DNA of 64,000 nt from Costus lasius (Eukaryota > Streptophyta > Magnoliopsida > Zingiberales > Costaceae): contig CM050454.1 in assembly GCA_027563935.2 (NCBI GenBank), positions 52,914,596 to 52,978,595 of the forward strand, in the 5' to 3' direction. The notes beneath the pieces are model-generated. The model did not search any database and had not been told where the DNA came from. It saw nothing but the letters and a program-made list of their open reading frames with translations. The position numbers and the translations under genes are program-made. This document shows positions 22,701-32,506 of the stretch, piece after piece (the stretch's first letter is position 1; the number at the start of each line of letters is the position of its first letter).

Positions 22701-24420
22701 ACACGCTAAACATCCTTATGAGTATGTTCAATGTCAGAAGGGTCCAAGTATATAATAATTTGAGGAATGCCGTTTCTGTCAGCTCATTAACCTCCCTATC
22801 TAATGGTGAAATCTTGAAAAATAAAAGGTAATTTAATTAAAGCTAGCAACAATGCTTTGACAATTCTACGACTTTGAATTTTATGATTTGCTTAAATAAT
22901 CATTAACTTTGAGCCTAAAATAACGTGAGTCAAATAAAATAATTTAGAAGTCACTACATCTTATATACAATTATAATTCTTCTCTTATTTTGTATGTGAG
23001 ATTAAATTGTGATGTACAACTTTCTTTATTTAAGACTTGATGTTCTTACCAAATCCAAGACCTAACTTAAAGCTCATAATTATCCGTAAGACTAGTCCAA
23101 TGGTAGTTTTGTCATCCACATTAGCTATTGGAACTTCCCATGTTTGTGATTATTTGAACTTTGATACCATTTGTTATGACCAATCTAGTGAGAATGTTGA
23201 CACATAACTTGATGAGTCCAAACAAATGAAGCCTAACTAAAGATGCTTAAATCTTTTATTTTTTTGTAGTAAACTCATTATTTATAATGATTCTCTCCCC
23301 ATTTCTCAGTTGGACTAAATTGAGTTATCACATTATGCAGATGATTCATTAGGCTCCAAAAAGGACTTTGAACCCATAAATAGGGTGCCAAAAAGTTTAG
23401 TGCTTGTGGTGAAAAATGGTTATTTCTTCTTTTATAACCTGCAAATGGGAATGATCAATCATTCATAGTCTTTTTCTTTTTTTTGAAATGATTGAACAAA
23501 ATTGAATGAAATTGAACAGAAAGAAGTAACAAGAGTAAGTTGGTTCTTAATTGACTTTTGAAGAGCTAATTGAAAGACTTTTTCAGGACTGAAATGTTTA
23601 TTGCTTATATTACACGGTTAGATATTATGTATTTAATTGATTGCTATCAAACATCAGTCTGATTTTTGTAAATATTGACATTCCTTTGAACATTTTCAAT
23701 CATCTCTCTCTTTTATAGTATGCTTTGCAATCTTCTTTGATAATTTATAGATTTCCATCTCTTTGTTTGTCTGTATGTTAGTATCAAATATGTTTTTCCT
23801 TCACTCGAACATTTTTGTGAGAGCAAATTAATGCATGTATGAGATGAACATTACTTCCGGTAGTCTTTAGTATCACATTTTCACTATCGTACTATAAGAG
23901 GAAGTTTGGTACTGATGCTTTTATTTTCCCAGCAGATTGGGAAGATTACAAGATAGTAATGCAGTACTTTCACACTTCAATGAATATTCAGAGAGATGCT
24001 ATTCCGAGGTATCTGGTGACTTTGCAAGAAATGTCCGCCTCTTGAAATCCATGAAATCAGATCTAGATCACATCTTTGCCAAGCTTAGGTGTGCTCTTAG
24101 ATCCCCTTTTTAAACTTCACTTGTTTTAGGCGCTATTTTGATCAACATTAATGTCATTATTGCATCATACTTAAATGTGAATGCGAATTGCTGGCAAGGG
24201 CACACCACGACCCTAGGCAACACCCTTGCCTAGGATTTGGATGAGTGATAAATCATTTTTCTATGTGCCGTTAGAACTCACCATTTTTCGAGTGTGATGT
24301 TTTTGCTTGTTGGATTGCAGGAATATGAAGAAAAAGTTGAAGGCTACATATCCTGATGCGTTTCCTGATGATTCCACATTTGGGATAGATCAAAGACCTG
24401 ACCTTGAGACGCCTCTCTAA
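13046..24420 (+). CDS. KXD1: KxDL motif-containing protein (KXD1-like), three exons
   Basis: Spliced coding sequence: exon 1 13046-13191, intron 1 13192-23935 (GT-AG, 10,744 bp), exon 2 23936-24088, intron 2 24089-24320 (GT-AG, 232 bp), exon 3 24321-24420 ending in TAA. The product from 13046 is 132 aa; in-frame ATGs at 13055, 13061 and 13076 are possible starts (122 aa from the last, closer to my memory of plant homologues). The family hallmark K-S-D-L is at residues 89-92, in the helical segment RLLKSMKSDLDHIF. LGRLQDSNAVLSHFNEYS precedes it and TYPDAFPDD follows; all are typical of plant KxDL proteins. In animals KXD1 belongs to BORC and associates with BLOC-1, acting in lysosome positioning and lysosome-related organelle biogenesis. 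The plant role is not established. All three exons keep one clean frame with no stops, so the gene looks functional despite the transposons in intron 1. Confidence 0.93.
13650..16281 (-). mobile_element. Solo LTR of a gypsy-type element (2,632 bp) in KxDL intron 1
   Basis: On the plus strand it runs TGTCACGCCCC... to ...GGGTATAACA; in its own direction it starts TGTTATACCCG and ends GGGGCGTGACA. An exact 5-bp duplication AACAC lies at 13645-13649 and 16282-16286. No internal region remains. It contains a GC-rich promoter-like block (15400-16150) and a segment (14270-14420) related to the solo LTR at 10198-12250, so both probably derive from one gypsy lineage. Its orientation is opposite to the host gene. 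The many short frames in the GC-rich part are chance. Confidence 0.92.
16287..19060. other. KxDL intron 1, unassigned middle part
   Basis: No gene or complete element was recognised. It contains a 22-nt A run (16787-16808), an ACACAC/ATATAT stretch near 17587-17610, a ggtataaaaaggg box near 17281 that could be a relic LTR promoter, and a CT microsatellite at 18857-18899. It probably contains decayed LTR sequence. Confidence 0.4.
18857..18899. repeat. (CT)n microsatellite
   Basis: About 21 uninterrupted CT units. It lies just downstream, in minus-strand terms, of a TATATATAAG box, so it may belong to the leader of the adjacent minus-strand retroelement. Confidence 0.95.
19061..19185 (-). repeat. 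Copia 3' LTR remnant with internal 26-bp duplication
   Basis: In the minus direction a purine tract (cttgaggggag, 19196-19186) is followed by TGTTGCAATATTATCGG, the expected start of a 3' LTR, at 19185. The unit ending in aatccgataatattgcaaca occurs twice, ending at 19159 and 19185. The left edge is uncertain; TGTTGGAATGGG at 19061 could be the inverted LTR end of a strongly shortened LTR, or the LTR may continue further left. Confidence 0.5.
19197..21900 (-). pseudogene. Decayed Ty1/copia pol in KxDL intron 1
   Basis: Fragments in collinear minus-strand order: integrase C-terminal region and the segment after it at 21552-21201 (LQDNSPFSILYH, then SNKLQPKASHCVFLE); reverse transcriptase N-terminal region near 20700-20560 (VKYNPD-like, then a DYFET-like segment); RNase H C-terminus at 19393-19211 (FHERTKYIEVDYHF, then IFTKAL). 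Many frameshifts and stops interrupt it and most of the RT is unrecognisable. Gag and the 5' LTR were not found. This is an old insertion antisense to the KxDL gene. Confidence 0.8.
19744..19769. repeat. (AT)n microsatellite
   Basis: About 13 AT units within AT-rich sequence in the decayed copia element. Confidence 0.9.
21901..22878. other. KxDL intron 1, unassigned
   Basis: No gene or paired repeat recognised. It may contain the unrecognisable gag and protease part of the decayed copia element to its left. Confidence 0.35.
22879..23332 (-). mobile_element. Second TRIM-type element, diverged
   Basis: In the minus direction: 5' LTR 23332-23172 (161 bp, tgtgataactc... to ...ggtcataaca), two bases, then TGGTATCAAAG (23169-23159), a decayed Met-type primer-binding site. 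After about 140 bp there is a purine-rich aaataaagaaagt and a second LTR-like copy (23018 to about 22879). Both LTRs align by eye with the TRIM LTR at 1204-1378, including the shared phrases GTCATAACAAATGGTATC and GTATATAAG. No reliable target duplication. It lies about 600 bp before exon 2 of the KxDL gene. Confidence 0.6.
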
Positions 24421-24930
24421 CTGGAATTTATGAGAGTGGGGAGTGATCATCAATGGATAGATTTTCTTTTTCTTGTTTCTTTCGAGTACTGACAGACAAT
24501 GTAATGGTGATTGTCACATAGTCGCCTCAGGTTCTGTTTCTAGCCATTTTTTCTGTATTACTTAGTCTTGTCTGGCATAAGCAATCTTGCTTGTGACAAA
24601 CACATTGGAGGTACACACTGATTGATCAAACATTTGAATTTGGTTGTATAACTGAACAATATACTAATGCTCTCTTTTAACTAACGATTAATTTATGATC
24701 CCTTTGGCCATGGTTTTAACTCTTTATGATACCATGTTGTATATTGGTAGAGCAAGGAAAAAAATGGCAGAGAAGAAAGAGAGAAAATTCCAAAGGGTTA
24801 TATTGTATTAAATTTTCTAATTTATTTTACATAATAGATAGAATATATAGAGGAATCTGAGTATAAAAATATTAATATTTTAACTATTACTTATTATATA
24901 TTATATATGTAATGCCCGTAATAATTACCT
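24421..24930. other. KxDL 3' flank, AT-rich
   Basis: This should contain the 3' UTR and polyadenylation region of the KxDL gene; no signal was assigned with confidence. AT-rich from 24750 onward. Confidence 0.45.
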
Positions 24931-26052
24931 CTATTTTAAATCTTGGAACGTAAAAAGATGGTAATAAATTTTTTTGCAGAAATAAAAGTTGTACCTAATA
25001 ATGGAAATAAAGGAAAAAAAATGGAACTTTGTGAAAGGGGGAAAAATTTGCGTTGGAGTGCTGGAGACTGGAGTGGCGTCACGCCCAAAAGAATCGAGCT
25101 GTCCACGTCTGCCGGTTTTGAAATCCGAAATCGAATTTCGGACGCCGCGTTTCAATCGAAGCCAAAACCCAATTTTGACTTGGAGTTTGACTTCCTCCTC
25201 GTTTCGAACGTGAGTGCGTTTGCTGCTTTGTCTCTCACGCGTTGGACGCCACCAGTGTCCGGAACTTCGCGTCAACGCCAGCCGCCGGAGCAACAGCCAG
25301 GAGGGACAGGAAGGCGTGCGGCAGGCTTAGACCTTGCATCCAAGCCTCAGCTCTCGTCGGCACACCGCCGAAAGCGCTCGTGGGGGAGATGGTGAAGGAA
25401 GACTCGGAACTCATTTCCGTCGCCGGAAAACTAGAAGCTCGTCGGAGAAGACAACCGGAGAGGTAAGTGAAAATTTCTGTTTGATTTGATCAAGATTGAA
25501 CCTACATAAAACCCTTACAAGCTTCGCTCAAGCCTCCCTCATGTCGACGACACACTTGTCGTTGACTACAGCTCTCTCAAACCTCACCGGAGAGAACTCG
25601 TCGATGCCCGCCTGGTGCCGGCATCAGAGCTAGGAGCTCTGGCACCGGCCTCTCTTCATCGCCCTCCCGGCGACGGCATCAGAGCCGTGGCTCTAGAACA
25701 GGGGAGGGGAATAGCGGTGGATACACGCGCCGCCGGGAACGCTACTGCTGTCGTTGCTTGGGGGAGGCGGGACTGGAAACCCGGCGGCGGGCTTCCTCCG
25801 CCTCCCCCTCTTCCTCTTCACTTGGACGGAGCCTGAGCTTAGGAAGGGGAGCTGCACCACCAAACCTCGGCGACCATCCGAGGGAGCCGCCTCCTCTCTG
25901 GACCTCTCTCTCCCTTCTGTCGCTAGAAGGGATCCTAGACCTAACTCCCTTTGCCACCCCATGTTTCCTCGTCACCTGGCATTTTAAAGAGGAGGAGGCA
26001 CCGCCTGGGTTGGAAGAATGTCGTCCGCCAGCTGACTTCCCAAAGTGGGCTG
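24931..26052 (+). other. GC-rich block of unknown origin, left half
   Basis: Composition changes sharply from about 25040. The block contains a GAGAGGTAAGT donor-like sequence near 25460 and more GC-rich sequence to the copia insertion at 26058. It continues at 31324 after the element. The TGTAATGCCCG at about 24909 resembles LTR starts elsewhere in the window, and a GC-rich leader plus GTAAGT is also seen in the solo LTR at 10198-12250. I suspect an old gypsy LTR, but a host promoter with first exon is not excluded. Open frames overlap on both strands and none is recognisable. Confidence 0.35.
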
Positions 26053-26057
26053 TCCTT

Positions 26058-26307
26058 TGTAAAGAAATAATAGTAATGAGTTTGATGTAGTTATATTGTG
26101 ACGAGTTTGTAATTAGTTTAGAATTGATTGGTAATAACAGACGTGTATGATGTACCCTTATATAAGGGTAAAATAGTCTTTTCAATGGTAAGAAAATAGA
26201 GAGAAGATTTTTCTTCCTTGACAGCTTTACTCTTTTGATGGCTTTCTTGTTTTCTCTGTTCTGAAACTCTCGGCAACGGAAGATTTGTTCTAGATCTGAT
26301 TTTCTCA
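26058..26307 (+). repeat. Copia 5' LTR (direct orientation)
   Basis: 250 bp, TGTAAAG... to ...TTTTCTCA, with a TATATAAGGG promoter box near 26158. It matches the 3' LTR (31045-31323) closely but lacks an internal stretch of about 33 bp (the part of the 3' LTR holding gtagctgttt and gttaagtaact). Confidence 0.92.
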
Positions 26308-26320
26308 TGGTATAAGAGCT

Positions 26321-27383
26321 TTTCCTTTTATCATTTTAATCAGCTCTTGTCTGACTATTTCAAATATTGAAGTCTCATCTTTGTTCCCACTAATTTTCGT
26401 ATCATTCTCAGACTCATGCACTTTTTCTCTTTTGATCCATACCACCTGTATACCAATCAGGATATCCAAGTAATTTGAAACATGATTCCTTGGTATGACC
26501 ACTTCTATTGCAATGTTCACATTTCAGCTTGCTTTTGTCTATATTTTCCTTCCCCTTAAGAAATATTTTGCTTTTGTCTATATTTTCCTTCCCCTTAAGA
26601 AATATTTTGTTATTGTATACTTTATTTGTTTCTTGATGTCTGATATTCATTGCAATAGTTTCAGTTCCTTCCATAATCTCAGCATGAATTTATCTTTATT
26701 TTTTTACCCCTAGAATCAAAGAATATGCTTTATTTACACTTGGTAAAGGATCTATTACAAGATTTCGGATATGATCATAACTCTATCATTTAATCTCATC
26801 AGAAATTTCATAAGTTGTTGAGAGCAGTAAAATCTAAAATTTGCTTTGCTGATCCACAATTACATCTTTGAATTGGCATAAGACAAGCTAACTCATCCCA
26901 TAAACGCTTGAGTCTAGTATAATATCTAGCTATAGACATGTTCCCTTGTGATATAGATGCTATTTCGCTTTGTAATTGATATAACAAAGGTCCATTGCAT
27001 ACACCAAATCTTTGTTCAAAATCTAACCATAATTTTCTAGCAGTATCCGCATATAGAAAAGCATCAACAATTTCTTTAGAAATTGAATTTAGTAACCATG
27101 AAGTCACCATACAATCAACACGAATCCATTGTTCAAAATCATCAGAATCAGAATCAGGTTTCTTGTATCTTCCATCAATAAACCCTAATTTTAGTTTTGC
27201 GCCTAATGTGATTTTGACTGATGTACTCCAAGAAAGATAATTATCACCATTCAGAGGCGCGGTGACAAGAATCATACCTGGATGATCAGATAATTGCAAT
27301 GTGAGATAATCTCCATCATTTCTTGTTCTCGACCCTCGATCCGCAAACAAGGTTCTAGACATTCGCTCCATAGACGACATCAA
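26321..27383 (-). pseudogene. Copia gag, inverted relative to pol
   Basis: From ATG at 27383 the frame runs 191 codons with a gag-type N-terminal region (HPGMILVTAPLNGDNYLSW) and central gag sequence, then breaks by stop and frameshift at about 26808. The C-terminal part (26674-26414) has a CCHC zinc knuckle (CEHCNRSGHTKESC) and a 13-residue segment (IFLKGKENIDKSK) duplicated in tandem by a 39-bp repeat at 26531-26608. Gag would package the element RNA. Its last codons (IKMIKGK) reach about 26321, where they abut the 5' primer-binding site head-on. The missing continuation into pol is found on the plus strand from about 27698. Confidence 0.88.
26531..26608. repeat. 39-bp tandem duplication in copia gag
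   Basis: Two adjacent copies (26531-26569, 26570-26608) beginning gcttttgtctatattttcc. In frame, it duplicates 13 residues just before the zinc knuckle. Confidence 0.9.
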
Positions 27384-27429
27384 GGAAGAAACAATTAGAA
27401 GATAATCATCGTTTCTTCACAGCCAATCC

Positions 27430-27695
27430 GCTCTGATATCATGAAAAAAATCAGATTTGGAACATATCTTCCGTCGCCGAGAGTTTCAGAACAGAGAAAA
27501 CAAGAAAGCCATCGAAAGAGTAAAGCTATCAAGGAAGAAAAGTCTTCTCTCTATTTTCTTACCATTGAAAAGACTATTTTACCCTTATATAAGGGTTACA
27601 TCATACACGTCAGTTACTTAACAAAACAAAAACAACTACCTGCTATTACCAATCAACTCTAAACTAATTACAAACAGCTACCCACTCTGATACCA
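27430..27695 (-). repeat. Extra, inverted copia LTR with primer-binding sites at both edges
   Basis: Read on the minus strand: TGGTATCAGAGT (27695-27684), a short linker, then LTR sequence from the ...gtttgtaattag... position to ...TTTTTTCA (27675-27442), then TGATATCAGAGC (27441-27430) and the gag leader. The first part of the LTR is missing and is replaced by a primer-binding-site-like sequence. It retains the gttttgttaagtaactgac segment that the direct 5' LTR has lost, so it is not a simple copy of that LTR. Confidence 0.85.
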
Positions 27696-27697
27696 TA

Positions 27698-30600
27698 AGA
27701 AAAGCTCAGATTGATCCACTTATGGTGAACTATGCACAATTTGATAATTATGCAGGTACTGTCATTCAGAGATATGCATATACATATCCAGCTTATGATT
27801 CTATAAATTTTGATTCTTGGATTATAGATTCGGGGGCATCAAATCACATGTGCGCTAGACAATCTTTAATGGAAAGTATTATTGAATTGGATAAAAATAG
27901 CCCCGTTTATTTACCAGATAATTCTACACATTCTATGAAGTACATTGGAAACGTTATATTGAATCATAATCTTACATTGACAGAAGTATTGTATGTGCCA
28001 GATTTTAAATTCAATCTATTGTTAGTAAGTAAACTAGCAAACATTGGAAAAATAAAATTTGATTTCTATCCTTCACATTGTGTTATGCAGGACCTGAGGA
28101 CTAATGAAACATTGGCTATAGGACATGCAATTGGGAGGTTATATGTTCTCAACAAGTCTTCTTTTAGATCGGATGTAATACAAAGATATACAACTTTGGT
28201 ACAAAGTTTTTCTAGTTTTTCATCATGTCAAGAACATAATATAGTTCACAATATTATAGATTGTGAAATGTGGCATAAACGTCTTGGGCATCCATCTGCC
28301 AATATATTGAAGTATGTTTTTCCAAATAAAAGAATATCTATTTCTAATGCTCCTTGTGATATATGTCCAACGGCTAAACAATCTAGATTGCCTTTTTCTT
28401 CAAGCACTAGTAAAACAAAAGGGATTTTTGAACTCATGCATATTGATGTTTGGGGACCATATAGACAAGCTTCAATTTCAAGTGGACAATATATACTTAC
28501 TGTAGTAGATGATTTTAGTAGAGCAACTTGGACTTTTTTGATGAATCATAAAAGTCAAGTAGTCAAATTGCTTGAGAATTACCTTAGAATGATTCAAAAT
28601 CAGTTTGAGAAATCTATCAAAATAATTAGAATAGATAATGGATTAGAATTTCTAAGTCATGATTGTCAGAATTTATTTCAGAATTATAGGATTGTGCACC
28701 AAAAATTTTGTGTATTTACACCACAACAAAATGGAATAGTTGAAAGAAAACATAAACATCTACTACAAGTTGCTAGAGCTCTCATGTTTCAGTCTCATTT
28801 ACCTCAAAAATTCTGGGGTGAATCAATTCTCACAGCCACATATATAATTAATAGACTTCTTATAGAGGTTCTTGACTGGAAAACTCCTTATGAATTGCTA
28901 TACAATCATCCTCCCTTGTATGATTCAATGCATGTTTTTGGCTGCATGTGTTTTGCTACTAATAATACTCCACACAAAGAGAAGTTTGACAAACGAGCAT
29001 CAAAATGTATATTTGTTGGATACAGCATTGGACAAAAGGGATATAAATGTTTTGATTTAGATACACAAAGGATTATTATCTCCAGGGATGTCATTTTTCA
29101 TGAAGACAGTTTTCCTTGTCAGTATTTAAAACCTCACTCAAACGATGTTCCTTTACCTGCTATTGATGATGATTTAAATTATGAGGTTCAGAAATCTACT
29201 GAAATAGAGAACATAATTACTAATTCTCCATCTGATCCAGTTGATACTTCAACTCATGCAAATACACTTTGACATTCCTTGACATCAAATTAAAAGAAGT
29301 ACACGTGTTAGAACTAAACCTACTCGGTTAAATGATTTTGTATCTCAAGCTAGTGATATTGATGAAAATACTATTATTGATAAACCAGTAATTGCTAAAG
29401 CAACTTTATATACACCACCTACTTTTCCATATATACAAAGTTCAGGATTGTCATCTTCATACATATCTTTCTTAGCCCACATATCAGCTATTCGTGAGCC
29501 AGAGTCATATGATCAAGCAAAGGGTCATAAAAACTGGAATGAGGCAATGCAACAGGAATTAGAAGCTTTGGAAAAAAAAATGAAAGATGGGAAATTAAAA
29601 AACTACCAATAGGAAAGAGAGCAATTGGCTCAAAATGGATTTTCAAGATAAAGTTTAAGCAAGATGGGAGCATTGATAGATATAAAGCAAGATTGGTAGC
29701 AAAGGGATATAATCAAGTTGAAGGATTAGATTATAAAGAAAGTTTTTCACCTGTTGCAAAACTTGTGACTGTTCGTATTATATTTGCTATAGCTTCAACA
29801 CTCAAATGGCAAATTCATCAATTAGGCATAAACAATGCTTTTCTTTATGGATTTTTAGATGAAAAAGTTTATATGGTTCCTCCTGAGGGATATACAAAGA
29901 TATTACCGGGACAACTTTGCAAATTAAAAAAATCATTGTATGGACTAAAACAGGCATCTAGACAATGGAATCGAGAATTTACTCTAAAGCTACAAAGCTA
30001 TGGTTTTATTCTGTCTACTCATGATCATTGTCTCTTCATAAAACCTTGTGGAGGTTCTCATTTATTTTTGATAGTATATGTAGATGACATACTTGTGACA
30101 GGGTGAACAGAGGGTGATATAGATGCTGTCAAAAATTTTCTAAATGAGCATTTCTCTATCAAGAATATTGGCCATGCCAAATATTTTTTAGGTCTAGAAA
30201 TCACTCAAACAGAACAAGGCATTTATGTAAACCAAAGAAAGTATATTTTGGACATTTTACAAGATGCTGGTTTAATGAGAGCTAAACCTTTGGATATTCC
30301 ATTTTCAAAAGGTTTAAAATTGCACTTGGAATGCTCAAATGTTTTGAAGGATACTGAACCTTACCGCCGGCTTGTTGGAAGGCTGTTATATCTAGGATTC
30401 ACTAGACCAGATATATCTTTTGTTGTACAACAATTAAGTCAATATATTAAGATACCTTGTAAACATCATTGGGATGCAATTATACATTTGCTTAGATATC
30501 TTAAAGGTTGTCCTTCAAAAGGTTTATTTTTCCCTGCTACTAATCTGTTTTGTATTAAAGCTTATTGTGATGCAGATTGGGCTTCTTGTACTCAAACTAG

Positions 30601-31036
30601 AAAATCCATATCAGGCTATTGTATTTTTTTTGGGTCTTCTCTAATATCTTGGAAAACAAAGAGACAATCCACTGTTTCAAGGTCTTTTGCTGAAGCTGAA
30701 TATTGGAGTATGGCAACAACTATATGTGAAATATTATGGATTTCTTATATTTTGCGTGAACTTCATATTGTGTTCCCCACTCCTATACATCTTTATTGTG
30801 ATAATCAAGTTGCATTACATATCACAACTAATCCAGTTTTCCATGAACGCACAAAACACATTGACATAGATTGTCATGTGGTGAGAGAACAATATAAACA
30901 AGGATTTATTCAGCCATATTATGTGCCTTCCAAGCAGCAAATTGCAGATATGTTTACAAAGTCATTGCGAGCTTATGAGTTCCTTCATTTGTTATCCAAG
31001 ATGGGCTTGATGGATGTTCATCAAACTCCATCTTGA
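27698..31036 (+). pseudogene. Copia pol (protease, integrase, RT, RNase H), broken
   Basis: An open frame 27722-29272 (516 codons) carries the protease motif DSGASNH, the integrase zinc domain (WHKRLGH...CDIC), catalytic D (HIDVWGP), D (RIDNGLEF) and E (NGIVERKH), and post-catalytic integrase sequence. A frameshift near 29272-29283 moves coding to another frame, and a second at the A run near 29572-29580 restores it. RT follows (29693-30106, YVDDILV), ends at an in-frame TGA just after YVDD (30104-30106), then continues in the same frame through RNase H (30248-31036; DADW, EAEYW, CDNQVA) to the natural stop. It would copy and integrate the element; two frameshifts and one stop disable it. Its natural 5' partner, gag, lies inverted upstream. 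Confidence 0.92.
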
Positions 31037-31044
31037 TGGGGGAA

Positions 31045-31323
31045 TGTAAAGAAATAATAGTAATGAGTTTGCTATAGTTATATTGTGACAAGTTTGTAAT
31101 TAGTTTAGAATTGATTGGTAATAGCAAGTAGCTGTTTTTGTTTTGTTAAGTAACTGACGTGTATGATGTACCCTTATATAAGGGTAAAGTAGTCTTTTCA
31201 ATGGTAAGAAAATAGAGAGAAGACTTTTCTTCCTTGACAGCTTTACTCTTTCGATGACTTTCTTGTTTTCTTTGCTCTGAAACTCTCAGTAACGGAAGAT
31301 TTGTTCAAGATCTGATTTTCTCA
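31045..31323 (+). repeat. Copia 3' LTR
   Basis: 279 bp, TGTAAAG... to ...TTTTCTCA, preceded by the purine tract at 31034-31044 and followed by the TCCTT duplication. Confidence 0.93.
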
Positions 31324-31328
31324 TCCTT

Positions 31329-31978
31329 CGCCCCCGATCCGATCTCCTCGCCGAGATCTCTGAAGCCGTCGTCGCTGCCGGAAACATCGCCTTCGAGCTC
31401 GCCGCTGACAGAGCCGTTGATCCGCCGCAAGCATCGCCGAAAGAGTCATTGCCGCGTGTCGACTTCGTCCGCGTTGGAGACGCGGGTGGAATTTGGTTCT
31501 GGGCCAGCTACAGCGCTGACAGATTGGGTCGTGCAACCCAATCTTCCCTCAGCCCGGTCCAGGAAGAATTAGCATCACAAGAGAGCTTTGCGACATAAGC
31601 TTGCAGCGAGGAAGAAGAAAAATCTGAAGTCACGAGGAGGTAAGTTCTCCAATTTGACTTGGATGGGATTGTATGATATGTGATTTTGACCTAAAATCAA
31701 TGATATATGGTGTTGATTAGTTTTATTTTAAAGGATTGAAATTGTGAATTAAATTTCATTTGACATTTGTGTATAATAAAGGGGACTGAAAATTGTGAAT
31801 CAAATTTCACTTGTATGCACGTGAGAACTTCATAAAAATTTGACCTTCATCCTGTTAGTGGATTAATGGTGTTGAAATAAAAAATCATATTTATGAGATT
31901 TACCCTAGGTTTATATATAAGTTCAAGTACTTATTCTGAACAGGTAAAAATAATACACCAATTATCATAATTATATAC

Positions 31979-32057
<79 letters not shown>

Positions 32058-32506
32058 TTAATTCATATAGGTTATATATATATACACACATATGTATATT
32101 ATGAAATTACATATTGTAAACATATGTGTATTTATTTATTGTGTAAATACGGTGCTATTTATATGTTGTATGTATACGTTATGTTTATGTATTGGACAAA
32201 TGTGAACTTAGTTTATAAGCCATACAAATGAATAAATTGGGTACCATTGTCTATATATATGAATAAAATAAAATAAAATACTCTAACTTAATAGAGCAAC
32301 TATGGGTATTGTAGTAATGTACAAGGAACATTATCTTATTAAATAATATAATTCATAAAAAGAAATATATTTATTTAATGTGCACTAATAATATATGCAT
32401 ATTATATTAGTAAAGTTTAATAATGTGTTAATATAATATTTAACTATTTGGATCTAAATATGCATGTGCAACATAATTGTATAACGTGATTCTGTAATGT
32501 GGCTAG
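31329..32506 (+). other. GC-rich block, right half, then AT-rich DNA
   Basis: Continuation of the GC-rich block interrupted by the copia element. It ends at a GGAGGTAAGT donor-like sequence near 31636, after which the DNA becomes AT-rich and carries a long TA microsatellite. No gene is recognisable. Confidence 0.35.
31983..32055. repeat. (TA)n microsatellite
   Basis: About 73 bp of uninterrupted TA. Confidence 0.95.

Larger units (their letters stand above)
26058..31323 (+). mobile_element. Ty1/copia element with inverted gag and third LTR
   Basis: Flanked by an exact 5-bp duplication TCCTT (26053-26057 and 31324-31328), so one integration delivered or later contained everything between. 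Order: 5' LTR (+) 26058-26307; primer-binding site (+) 26308-26319 (TGGTATAAGAGC, one change from the Met-tRNA site); gag on the minus strand (27383 to about 26321); primer-binding site (-) 27441-27430; LTR (-) 27442-27675, lacking its first part; pol (+) about 27698-31036; purine tract tgatgggggaa 31034-31044; 3' LTR (+) 31045-31323. The 5' LTR lacks about 33 bp present in the 3' LTR. Gag and pol are both broken. Confidence 0.93.

Noticed and set aside
22881..23337. TTATG as target duplication of the second TRIM
   Set aside because: Accepting it needs the LTR to end at an unusual place (...AGCAAAT instead of ...ATAACA); five bases alone are weak evidence.
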